In this document: positions 18,001-25,485 of the stretch, piece by piece | Layout: every line of letters begins with the position of its first letter | Numbering within the stretch: position 1 is the first letter of the stretch | Source: an uncultured Desulfovibrio sp. | GTDB taxonomy: Bacteria > Desulfobacterota > Desulfovibrionia > Desulfovibrionales > Desulfovibrionaceae | DNA length: 64,000 bases | Direction of reading: 5' to 3' | Assembly (NCBI RefSeq): GCF_910584445.1 | Contig: NZ_CAJUBO010000003.1 | Span: 62,001-126,000 of the forward strand | Translations under genes and position numbers: made by a program | Notes under the pieces: model-generated | The model's database searches: none | Seen by the model: the letters and a program-made list of their open reading frames with translations, nothing else | What the model was told of the DNA's origin: nothing

Positions 18001-19460
18001 CAGGTGGAGAACTCGGTTTGATAGTTGGGCATAGAGGTATTCAGGTAGTTTCCGGAGCCGGTGATGGGTTCCAGATAGGCGGTGGCGCCGCCATCGGAAA
18101 TCACAAAGCTTTGGTTAACGAAGTTGCCGGCAGAGTGTTCCGCAAACCAGCCTTCTGCAAACTGCATAGCTGCATCATAGTTCGTTGCTGTATATGTATA
18201 GTTACCATTAAATCCCCATGATGAACTGACATTGTAGATGACTCTTGAATTGAAGTCGGAAATGATATGGTCGATGAAGCTTTGCGGGTCTGCATAGTCT
18301 TTTCCTTCTCCAAATTCATCACTATAGATGCGTGTGACGATCTGTCCAAGCCCTGCCGTCTTGTCAGGATTATTGTTGCTCGTCGTTTCCGTGAGTTTGC
18401 CGTTGTCATATTTATATCCAGCGGCATCGCACACGCTGTATTCTATGTAAGCGCGCCCCCCCTCATTACCAACTGTTACTGTTGCGTAAGATTCAACTTT
18501 AACGTCAAATCCCTCAAGGAGAATATTCAGAGTTGATCCTTCTGGAAGTGTGTCATAGGCATTAGCAATATAGTCGCCCGTCTTTTCCAGACTCGCGTAC
18601 AGGGCAGGATAGCTCAACACCTCACCCTTGCAGGAAATGAAACAGCGACACTCCTCTCCATCGTGATTGTAGAGGAAGGAACCGTCCGGCTGCGGAGTCA
18701 GCCCGAGGTTAGCGAGCGTCTCCTGATTTGCACTCCACTTGCCCGACTTGTCATCATACTCCATTCGATCCGCCACATTGAGGCCGACCTTTTCGACGCT
18801 GCCGTTGCCCGAGGCGTCAAGCAAAAAGGCGAGATTGTAGGTCGTATGCGGTGTGAACTGTGTCTCAGATTCACCACCGATGACGATATTGTGTGCGCCA
18901 TCGGCATCGGGCACCGGGTCCGGCGTCACCGTGATTTCGGTGGGCAGTTCGGGGTCTTCGGGAGTTCCGGGCGTCGTCCCCGGAATGACCGGCCCCTGGG
19001 CCAGCAGGCCGCCCTCGTCATCCCCGCCGCCCACGGCGTTGGGGTGGTCCTCCCACTCGAAGGCGCGGGAAAAGCCCCAGTCCAGCCCGTTGAGGTGGTC
19101 GATGCCGTCCGCGAGGTCCGCGTTGCCCCATTCGTGGAAGCGGCCGCCCGTGGGCGTGGCGCCCGTGCCGGGACCGGCGGCGGGCATGAGGTCAGGCTCG
19201 TTCATGGCCGCGAAAAAGTCCGCCGCCGCCACCTCGGTGCCGTCGATGCTGAACGAGGGCAGGTTCTCCTCGTTGTATTCCGTGTAGAAGCCCTGGAGGT
19301 TCAGGCTCGAACCGTCCTCGAACTGGATGGCGAGATCGTCGCCCTCCCGCGCCAGCGTGGCGTCCGTGGTGGGAAAGTCGAAGACGAAGCGCGCTTCGGG
19401 AGCGCAGGGAATGGTCTGGGAAGCGCCCGCCGCGGGCTTTGCGAGAAGGATGTCGGCCAT
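15051..19460 (-). CDS. large RTX repeat protein with two VWA-like modules (type I secreted adhesin-like)
   Basis: 1469 residues. The N-terminal 130 residues are a non-cleaved module of the kind seen at the start of LapA-like type I substrates. Two related VWA-like modules follow at about 205-590 and 875-1140, with MIDAS-like DASGN (215-219) and DTSKG (882-886), both degenerate. RTX nonapeptides (GGxGxDxLx) cluster at 685-697, 765-785, 823-868 and 1213-1345 and should bind calcium outside the cell. The C-terminal 120 residues ('DFLLSADKGGHTLADML', a LKG segment, then an acidic Ala/Ser-rich end) fit a type I secretion signal. No secretion genes lie nearby. The coding DNA at about 16.0-18.7 kb is much more AT-rich than its flanks. 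The start has AGGGGGA upstream. Confidence 0.88.
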   Translation of the reverse strand: MADILLAKPAAGASQTIPCAPEARFVFDFPTTDATLAREGDDLAIQFEDGSSLNLQGFYTEYNEENLPSFSIDGTEVAAADFFAAMNEPDLMPAAGPGTGATPTGGRFHEWGNADLADGIDHLNGLDWGFSRAFEWEDHPNAVGGGDDEGGLLAQGPVIPGTTPGTPEDPELPTEITVTPDPVPDADGAHNIVIGGESETQFTPHTTYNLAFLLDASGNGSVEKVGLNVADRMEYDDKSGKWSANQETLANLGLTPQPDGSFLYNHDGEECRCFISCKGEVLSYPALYASLEKTGDYIANAYDTLPEGSTLNILLEGFDVKVESYATVTVGNEGGRAYIEYSVCDAAGYKYDNGKLTETTSNNNPDKTAGLGQIVTRIYSDEFGEGKDYADPQSFIDHIISDFNSRVIYNVSSSWGFNGNYTYTATNYDAAMQFAEGWFAEHSAGNFVNQSFVISDGGATAYLEPITGSGNYLNTSMPNYQTEFSTWDLSQVSSYSFLNTETGIQENHSISAWSDIPWKPGQVFIVQCKDGNALVINEQGLVLGVNTEGDATQLKQVSEECHDGAKKWSVPVVMGHFTTDDGKSYYAPCIVKGSLANETLLNEYEGQDIYGSSQEHTLGTAGSLQGVSDVTTIVIGTSATDAKGLNDYATDASHVEYLPDWTFIANKFLGIVNDKLVVQNNDTIDGGAGNDVLFGDRIVGAEFDENGAYDKEGTQKANDDALRGLVDAESEDSAEDIAASLWANAESVADKLDDLSDKGGDDALAGGAGNDLLFGMSGDDILLGDGEKSMFSDMPPVESIQGMNREELSTFEKKVAAHEKESDGNDLLFGGKGDDVLIGGGGDDFLSGGEGRDVLLGGSGDDILVGGSDTEAVNANLAFLVDTSKGSNIDAIKEQLTKTFEELRDGMADNGGTINIMLMGYHSHATQLETVNLSEDGAFDRLMAALEDIAEAHPKGPNGMDSIHSVMEEQTNHELAFNYASAWFAQQQDDGFVNKTFMFTDSDASVHFRLDMTANSAIGRVPLVDFDSGKSGDFTYDIHVENVLGMLNDNPAIHVNMLALEGYRPGESYTVYAGEKAVLTINEKGYAEFAFDWYIGGRLIHNKGDRIGLQLTDNHNGDNGKEVPVVAYWNAEKNVWMLGAIAGELDANSEMKWHIDDTKDAFKELMSNSGQDVAFVVPDGGTLNMGNYPGAESSAPEDIASSILGPTHSGDTLMGGEGNDILFGDEIPEGVLPDEVDAAHRADYIREHHKEFDVSSSGAGRAENDVLDGGAGDDILYGGAGDDKLYGGEGDDILYGGSGNDLLDGGAGNDYLDGGAGSDTIYAGSGDDLIVYDPSDYLIDGGEGIDFLLSADKGGHTLADMLGNWEQHDKDMPMVNGVEVMLKGVDTSLQNMDALAKEYGFSMGKDENGRDILILGDQWQKVGDSDNGTTTTYENGEGVTLETTLSVDTTSAEDHAVQAAANELATSNG

Positions 19461-20038
19461 GATGAGTTCCCCCTTGGCTTGGATTTCTGATGTGGTCGTC
19501 GTCTGCGTCGTTGCTCAGTTGTTGTTCAGGTATCGGACATTGGTCATGGATGCCCCGGGCCAGTGCCGCCGGGCCATGTCAGGCCCGGAAAACAGAACAC
19601 CCCGAAACGGACGAAGGCCGTTTCAGGGTGTCGGAGCCTGGGATTTGGGCACGCGAAACAACGCCGCCCCGCGAAGCACGGGAGCGTTATAATTGATGTG
19701 AGGGTGAGTGAGTGCGAGAACACTTGAGTACCTGCCCATGACAGACGGGAAACCTCGACATCGGGCGCGCCGGGCGACAACGCCACCGCGCGCGGCAACT
19801 TCCGGTGGCGTGCCCGTCATGACGACACGGCAATGCCCGGCCGGAAGACCAGTCGAGTTCCAAGGTCGGCAGGAACTCTTCCGAAGTGCAGCTTCAGATG
19901 GCTTCACAGTAGCCGTTCCCCCAAAAATGTCAAGCGCCGGACGCCCCACGGGAAAAATGGCTTTTCTCCCGGGCGCGTCTGTGGCATACTTCGCGTGCGC
20001 CGCGCCCTTCCGGAGCGGCCAAACGCAAGGAGCCGCCA
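19461..20038. other. non-coding region between divergent RTX gene and pgl
   Basis: 578 bases without a convincing gene. It should hold the RTX promoter (leftward) and the pgl promoter (rightward). A 13-bp stem with one mismatch lies at 19598-19610 / 19618-19630 (CACCCCGAAACGG with CCGTTTCAGGGTG) inside the RTX 5' leader side. A GC stem built on CCGGGCC is seen near 19556-19587. The long leader suggests post-transcriptional control of the RTX gene, but I recognise no riboswitch. Confidence 0.5.
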
Positions 20039-20800
20039 ATGACGGGCCGCAGCCGTTCCATCCATCTTTCGCTCCACATCCACAAAACTCCGGAGGCCAT
20101 GGCCGAGCGCGCCGCCCACCTCTTCGCCGCCGCCTGCGAAGAGGCCGTGAACGAGCGCGGCGTCTTCAGGGTCGCGCTCTCCGGCGGCCAGACGCCGGTG
20201 CCGCTCTTCCACCTGCTCGCCCAGAGCGACTGGGCGGACCGTCTGCCCTGGGACAAGATGGTCTTTTTCTGGGCGGACGAGCGGTGCGTGGGTCCCGACC
20301 ACCCTGAAAGCAACTACGGCATGGCCCGGCGCGAACTTCTGAGCCATGTGCCGGCCACCCATTTCTACCGCATGCGCGGGGAGGAAGACCCCGTGGAAGC
20401 CGCCGCGCGCTACGAGGCGCAGATCCGCGAGGATTTCGCCCTGGCGCCCGGGGCGCTGCCCCGCTTCGACTTCATCCTGCTCGGCATGGGCGAGGACGGG
20501 CACACGGCCTCCATCTTCCCCAATTCGCCGCTGCTCGGCGTCAAAAAGCCGGAGGAAAAGCGCCGCCTCGTGGCCGATGTCTATGTGCCCGAGCGCAAGG
20601 CCGACCGCATCACCCTGACGCTGCCGGTACTCAACAACGCCCGTTGCTGCATGTTCCTCGTGGCCGGCGCGGAAAAGCACGCGGCCCTCGCCAACGCGCT
20701 CAACCTGCTCACCGAGCCGGTATTGCCGGCCCAGCTCGTGCGTCCCCGTATCGGAGACCTCATCTGGATCGTGGACGAGGCGGCGGCCCTGGGCCGCTGA
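20039..20800 (+). CDS. pgl: 6-phosphogluconolactonase
   Basis: 253 residues, the normal length of the DevB/Pgl family. Family motifs are 'VALSGGQTPVPLFHLLA', 'FFWADERCVGPDHPESNYG' and 'FDFILLGMGEDGHTASIFPNS'. The enzyme hydrolyses 6-phosphogluconolactone to 6-phosphogluconate in the oxidative pentose-phosphate pathway (cytoplasm). The ATG at 20039 has AAGGAG upstream. No zwf or gnd lies in the window, so it is separated from its pathway partners here. The next gene, a regulator, starts 61 bases after the stop. Confidence 0.95.
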   Translation: MTGRSRSIHLSLHIHKTPEAMAERAAHLFAAACEEAVNERGVFRVALSGGQTPVPLFHLLAQSDWADRLPWDKMVFFWADERCVGPDHPESNYGMARRELLSHVPATHFYRMRGEEDPVEAAARYEAQIREDFALAPGALPRFDFILLGMGEDGHTASIFPNSPLLGVKKPEEKRRLVADVYVPERKADRITLTLPVLNNARCCMFLVAGAEKHAALANALNLLTEPVLPAQLVRPRIGDLIWIVDEAAALGR

Positions 20801-20861
20801 GCGGCGCAGCGCCGGCCGACCATGAACGGCACGCGCCACGAGTTGCAAACGCCCGGAAGCC

Positions 20862-22703
20862 ATGACAGCCAACGCCGCCCTTGAGGCCCGCCTGCACGCC
20901 GTTCTGGCCCAGTTGCCGGGAGGGGTCTGCGTTGCGGACGACTGGCGCCTGCTGTACGCCAACACGGGGCTGCGCGCCCTTTTGGACAGCGCGGACGCGG
21001 AACCGCCCGCCACGGCCATGGGGCGCTGGCTGGCCCAGGGCGCGCTGGAAGGCTTCGGCGCCCACGACGCCGGCGAGATCCCGGGCCAGCGCGGCCGCCT
21101 GCTCTTCCGGCACGGCGACGGCGCCACCTACCTGATCCACTGGTGGGACGCCCCGGCCGACGACACCCCGGCCGCCCATGCCGGCGCGGGGGACAGCGCC
21201 CCCGGCGACGGCGCGCCCGACGGCGCGCGGCTGCGCTGCTTCACCGTGCAGGAGCTGCCCCCGGGCGGCCTGGAACGGGCGGCGCGCCAATCCCTGCGCG
21301 AGCTGGACAGCGTGCTCGAATTCATCCACGACGGCATCTGGGTCATCGACGGCCAGGGCGTGACGCGGCGCATCAACCGCGCCATGGAGCGCATCGCCGG
21401 CATCCGCGCCTGCGAGGTGGTGGGGCGCCATGTGAGCGAGCCACTGCGCGAGGGGCGCTTCAAGACCTGCGTCACCCTGCGCGCCCTGGAAACGCGGCAC
21501 ACGGTGACGCTGTTCGACGACTATTCCAACGGCAAGCGCTGCCTCAACACCAGCACGCCGGTCTTTGACGAGGACGGCAGGGTCTGGCGCGTCATCGCCG
21601 CCATCCGCGACATCACGGAACTGGAGAACCTCCAGACCAAGCTCTCCAACCTTGAGGTCGAGGCGCTGGCCTACCGCCTGCGCGCCCAGGGGCTGGAAGG
21701 CGAGAGCAAGAGCGGACTGCTGGGCCAGAGCCTGCTTGTGCAGCGCGTGCGCCAGGACATCGCCAAGGCCGCCCAGGCCGAGGCCATGACGCTCATCCTG
21801 GGCGAGACCGGCACGGGCAAGTCCATGGCGGCCAAGCTCATCCACGACATGAGCGCCCGCGCGGACAAGCCCTTCGTGGCCGTCAACTGCGGCGCCATCC
21901 CGCCCGCGCTCATGGAGTCGGAGCTTTTCGGCTACGAGGGGGGCGCCTTCACCGGCGCGGCGCGCGGGGGCAAGCGCGGCATGCTGGAGCTTGCCCAGGG
22001 GGGGACCCTGCTGCTGGACGAGGTGGGCGAGCTTTCCCTGCCCATGCAGGCCAAACTCTTGCATGTGCTGGACGGCCAGCCCATCTATCGCGTGGGCGGC
22101 ACCCAGCCCATCGTGGTCGACACGCGCCTGATCGCCGCCACCAACCAGCCCCTGGAAAAGATGGTGGCCGACGGCCGCTTCCGCGAGGATCTTTTCTACC
22201 GCCTGCGCGTGCTCTGCGTGGAGATGCCGCCCCTGCGCGAACGGCGCGACGACATCCTCCTGCTCGCCTGGTACTTCCTGCGGAAGATCGGCCAGGAGAC
22301 CGGCACCACCAAGCGCCTGGACCCGCGCACCGAACAGATCTTCCTGGCCTATGCCTGGCCCGGCAATGTCCGGGAGCTTCAGAGCGTCATCCAGTCCCTG
22401 CTCACACTCTGCGAGCGGCAGAACATCCTGCCCGGCGACCTGCCCTCCTATATGCGCGAGGCGGCCGAGGAGGCGCCCGAAGCCGCCGCGCCCAGAGAAT
22501 CCCTGACCTCGGCTGTGGAACGCCTGGAGCGGGACATGCTCTCCGCCGCCCTTGCCGAGACCGGCAGCACCTACAAGGCCGCGCACCGTCTGGGCATCAG
22601 CCAGTCCTCGGTGGTGCGGAAGGCGCGGAAGTACGGGCTTCAGGCGGCCGCCGCGCCGGGCTGGACCGGAAGGATAACCCCCAGGACCGACAGGGTGAAG
22701 TGA
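20862..22703 (+). CDS. PAS-domain sigma-54-dependent transcriptional activator
   Basis: 613 residues. The N-terminal part has two PAS-like sensory regions (about 1-100 and 145-255, the second 'LDSVLEFIHDGIWVIDGQGVTRRINRAMERIAGI'). The AAA+ domain (about 285-520) has Walker A GETGTGKS, an intact GAFTGA loop for sigma-54 contact, and Walker B LLLDEVGEL. The C-terminal TyrR-type helix-turn-helix is 'TYKAAHRLGISQSSVVRKARKYG'. No receiver domain, so the signal is sensed directly rather than through a kinase. Its stop overlaps the start of the first MarC gene by one base, so the MarC pair is expressed with it and may be connected to its signal. Confidence 0.93.
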   Translation: MTANAALEARLHAVLAQLPGGVCVADDWRLLYANTGLRALLDSADAEPPATAMGRWLAQGALEGFGAHDAGEIPGQRGRLLFRHGDGATYLIHWWDAPADDTPAAHAGAGDSAPGDGAPDGARLRCFTVQELPPGGLERAARQSLRELDSVLEFIHDGIWVIDGQGVTRRINRAMERIAGIRACEVVGRHVSEPLREGRFKTCVTLRALETRHTVTLFDDYSNGKRCLNTSTPVFDEDGRVWRVIAAIRDITELENLQTKLSNLEVEALAYRLRAQGLEGESKSGLLGQSLLVQRVRQDIAKAAQAEAMTLILGETGTGKSMAAKLIHDMSARADKPFVAVNCGAIPPALMESELFGYEGGAFTGAARGGKRGMLELAQGGTLLLDEVGELSLPMQAKLLHVLDGQPIYRVGGTQPIVVDTRLIAATNQPLEKMVADGRFREDLFYRLRVLCVEMPPLRERRDDILLLAWYFLRKIGQETGTTKRLDPRTEQIFLAYAWPGNVRELQSVIQSLLTLCERQNILPGDLPSYMREAAEEAPEAAAPRESLTSAVERLERDMLSAALAETGSTYKAAHRLGISQSSVVRKARKYGLQAAAAPGWTGRITPRTDRVK

Positions 22704-23311
22704 TGGAAGAACTCGCCGTGGGCAAGATCGTGGGCCTCGCCATCAAGCTCTATGCGCTCATGACCCCGCCGGCCGTGCTCAGCGCCTTCATCTCGCATAT
22801 GCGCGGGCACAGCAAGCGCGAGAAGTATCTGGTCGCCTGCAAGGCTTCCATCGCCATTTTCCTTGTGGGCGAGGTGCTCTTCATCTTCGGCTCGCACCTT
22901 TTCGCGCTGTTCGGCTTCACGCTGGACGCCTTCCGCATCGGCGTGGGCCTGCTCCTCTTTCTCACGGCCATTTCGCTGATGAACGAGGACGAGACCGCCC
23001 CGCCCGTGCGCCACGGCGCGGACATCAGCGTGGTGCCGCTTGCCATCCCGCTGGGCATGGGACCCTCGGCCATCGGCACGGTCATGGTCCTGGGCGCGCA
23101 GTCCACGGGGACGCTGGATCTGCTGGTGGGCACCTTCTGCCTGCTCCTGGCCTCCATCTGGATGGCGGCGCTCCTCTGCCTGGCGGACCCGGTGCAGCGG
23201 GTCATCGGGCGCACGGGCATCGCGGTCATGGCTAAGCTCACGGCACTCCTGCTTTCGGCCATCGCGGCCCAGGTGATCTTTACCGGCATCAGGGGATTCC
23301 TGCGCCACTAG
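22703..23311 (+). CDS. MarC family integral membrane protein (copy 1)
   Basis: 202 residues with six hydrophobic segments, the size and pattern of the MarC/UPF0056 family. Characteristic segments are 'YALMTPPAVLSAF', 'DAFRIGVGLLLFLTAISLM' and 'DISVVPLAIPLGMGPSAIGTVMV'. Members are inner-membrane proteins of poorly known function; the old multiple-antibiotic-resistance role is not supported. A GTG one codon upstream is possible, but the ATG overlapping the regulator stop is taken. It is followed 40 bases later by a paralogue with nearly the same layout. Confidence 0.88.
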   Translation: MEELAVGKIVGLAIKLYALMTPPAVLSAFISHMRGHSKREKYLVACKASIAIFLVGEVLFIFGSHLFALFGFTLDAFRIGVGLLLFLTAISLMNEDETAPPVRHGADISVVPLAIPLGMGPSAIGTVMVLGAQSTGTLDLLVGTFCLLLASIWMAALLCLADPVQRVIGRTGIAVMAKLTALLLSAIAAQVIFTGIRGFLRH

Positions 23312-23351
23312 CGCCCGCACCGGGGCGGAACTTTCAGGGGACGGAAACGGT

Positions 23352-23954
23352 ATGGACGGTCTCATCAGCGATGTGGTGGGAACAAGCATCAAGCTCTATG
23401 CGCTCATGACGCCGCCGGCCGTGCTCAGCGCCTTTCTGGGCCACACGCGCGACTATGACGCGCGCAAAAAGCACGCCACGGCGCTCAAGACCTCCACGGC
23501 CATCTTCATCATCGGCGTGGTGCTCTATCTCTGCGGCTCCAGCCTGTTCGAGCTGTTCGGCTTCACGCTGGACGCCTTCCGCATCGGTTCCGGCGTCCTG
23601 CTCATGCTCACGGCCATCGCCCTCATGCGCGATGACGGCGAGACCGAACATACGCATACCGAAGGCGACATCAGCGTGGTGCCGCTTGCCATCCCCCTGG
23701 GCATGGGTCCGGCCTCCATCGGCGCGGTCATGGTCATGGGCGCTTCCGCGCGCACCTCGCACGAGCTGACCCTGGGCGTCTTTTCGCTGTTGCTGGCCGC
23801 GCTGGGCATGTTCCTGCTCCTCCGCATGGCCGACATCGTGGGCCGCCTGCTCCATGCCACGGGCATCGCGGTGCTCGCCAAGCTCACGGGGCTGCTGCTG
23901 GCCGCCATCGCGGCCCAGGTGATCTTCACCGGGGTGCGCGGCTTTCTCGGATAA
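23352..23954 (+). CDS. MarC family integral membrane protein (copy 2)
   Basis: 200 residues, a close paralogue of the preceding protein. Both share 'KLYALMTPPAVLSAF', 'ELFGFTLDAFRIGSG'-like and 'DISVVPLAIPLGMGPxxIG' segments and the ending 'AAIAAQVIFTGxRGFL'. The pair most likely arose by tandem duplication and may work as a heteromer. It is spaced 18 bases before the diguanylate cyclase gene, so regulator, two MarC genes and cyclase could be one transcript. Confidence 0.87.
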   Translation: MDGLISDVVGTSIKLYALMTPPAVLSAFLGHTRDYDARKKHATALKTSTAIFIIGVVLYLCGSSLFELFGFTLDAFRIGSGVLLMLTAIALMRDDGETEHTHTEGDISVVPLAIPLGMGPASIGAVMVMGASARTSHELTLGVFSLLLAALGMFLLLRMADIVGRLLHATGIAVLAKLTGLLLAAIAAQVIFTGVRGFLG

Positions 23955-23972
23955 TCGCGGGAGAAGATCTTC

Positions 23973-25472
23973 ATGAGCGAACGCACCTCCAGACAGGCAT
24001 CCTCCCCGGAACACGCCGCCGAATCCCCCTCCCGCGCGCATCGCGCCAGGGGGCTGCGCCTGGTGCTGGTCAACAGCGTCATCCTCATCCTGACCATGGC
24101 GCTCTTCGTCTTTCTCATCCACACCACCATCCACATGGCGGATGAATACAAGCGAAGCGCCAAGGCCATGGAGACCTATATCGCCTGGGAGGAGGCGGGC
24201 CAGAGCGTGCGCCGCGGCTCGGACCTGCTCACCGATCTGGTGCGCCTCTTCGTGCAGACTCTGGACAGGAAATATGCCGACCGCTACTTCATGGAAGTCT
24301 ATTCCACCAGAAGCCGGGAAACGGCCGTGGAGCGGCTCGCGGGCGAGCATGTGCGCGCCGGGGAGCACAACTGCATCCACACCGGCATCGCCCTTTCCAA
24401 CGCCCTCACCCACCGGGAGATCTACGCCATCCGGCTCGCCGCCGAGGCCGCGCATCTGGACCTCGCGACCTTTCCCGAGCAGGTGCGCGAGCTTCGCCTC
24501 AGCGCGGCCGACCGCCAGTTGTCCCCCGAGGGCAAGGCCGCGCGGGCGCGCGAACTCGTCTTTGACCGGGAATACCGCGAGGCGAAACTGAAGATCCTGA
24601 ACGCCGTCTCGCATTTCATGGAAGACGTGCTCGTCCGCGCGCGGGAGGCGCAACTGCAGAGCACCGAGGACCTGGGCATCGTGCTCGCGCGGCAGCGCCT
24701 GTTTCTCGTGGCTCTGAGCCTTCTGGCCGTCATCACGTTCGTCATGGGGATCATCCTCGTCATCCGGCCGCTGCGGATCTTCAACCGCTGCATCCGCGAA
24801 GGCCGGCCGCTCGCGTCCGTCGGCGCGCAGGAGTTCCGCGAGCTTGCCGGAACCTACAACGAGATCTTCGCCCTCAAGGAACAGCAGGACATGCTGCTCC
24901 GCCACAAGGCCGAGCATGACCCGCTCACCGAGCTTCTCAACCGCAGCGCCTTTGACGGCCTGCGCCAGGTCCTGAACGGCGAAGACCACCCCGTGGGACT
25001 CATCCTCCTGGACGTGGACCACTTCAAGGAAGTCAACGACATCCACGGCCACGAGGTTGGCGACGCCGCCCTGAAACGCGTGGCAACGCTGCTGCGCACG
25101 ACCTTCCGCTCCGGCGACTTCTGCATCCGCCTGGGCGGTGACGAGTTCGCGGTCATCCTCACGGACAGGGCGCCCGGCATCCGCCAGGTCATTGCCGACA
25201 AGATCGCCGCCATCAACGAGGCCCTGAGCAGCCCCGAAGGCGCGGTGCCCCCGCTTTCCATCAGCGTGGGCGTGGCCTTTTCCCGCGCGGGCTTCCCCGA
25301 CAGCCTCTACGGCGATGCGGACAGCGCCCTCTACCGCGTCAAGGAGGGCGGCCGCCGGGGCTGCGCGTTTTTCGAGGAGACCGGCGCCGGGGCGGACCGC
25401 TCCGCGCGGGAAGGACGCCCGCGCCATGACGGCAGCACGACGGACGCCGACCCGGCGGCGCGCGACGCCTGA
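23973..25472 (+). CDS. membrane-bound diguanylate cyclase
   Basis: 499 residues. Transmembrane helices at about 30-50 and 245-265 flank an extracytoplasmic helical sensor of about 190 residues. A C-terminal GGDEF domain follows (about 305-470) with an intact active-site motif RLGGDEFAV near residue 388 and the conserved 'DPLTELLNRSAFD' and 'LDVDHFKEVNDIHGHEVGD'. It should make c-di-GMP from two GTP. No EAL domain and no obvious RxxD inhibitory site just before the loop. The sensor has no family I can name. A c-di-GMP source near a PilZ-type gene (12.4 kb) is noteworthy but they are not in one operon. Confidence 0.92.
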   Translation: MSERTSRQASSPEHAAESPSRAHRARGLRLVLVNSVILILTMALFVFLIHTTIHMADEYKRSAKAMETYIAWEEAGQSVRRGSDLLTDLVRLFVQTLDRKYADRYFMEVYSTRSRETAVERLAGEHVRAGEHNCIHTGIALSNALTHREIYAIRLAAEAAHLDLATFPEQVRELRLSAADRQLSPEGKAARARELVFDREYREAKLKILNAVSHFMEDVLVRAREAQLQSTEDLGIVLARQRLFLVALSLLAVITFVMGIILVIRPLRIFNRCIREGRPLASVGAQEFRELAGTYNEIFALKEQQDMLLRHKAEHDPLTELLNRSAFDGLRQVLNGEDHPVGLILLDVDHFKEVNDIHGHEVGDAALKRVATLLRTTFRSGDFCIRLGGDEFAVILTDRAPGIRQVIADKIAAINEALSSPEGAVPPLSISVGVAFSRAGFPDSLYGDADSALYRVKEGGRRGCAFFEETGAGADRSAREGRPRHDGSTTDADPAARDA

Positions 25473-25485
25473 CCCCGGAGAGCGC

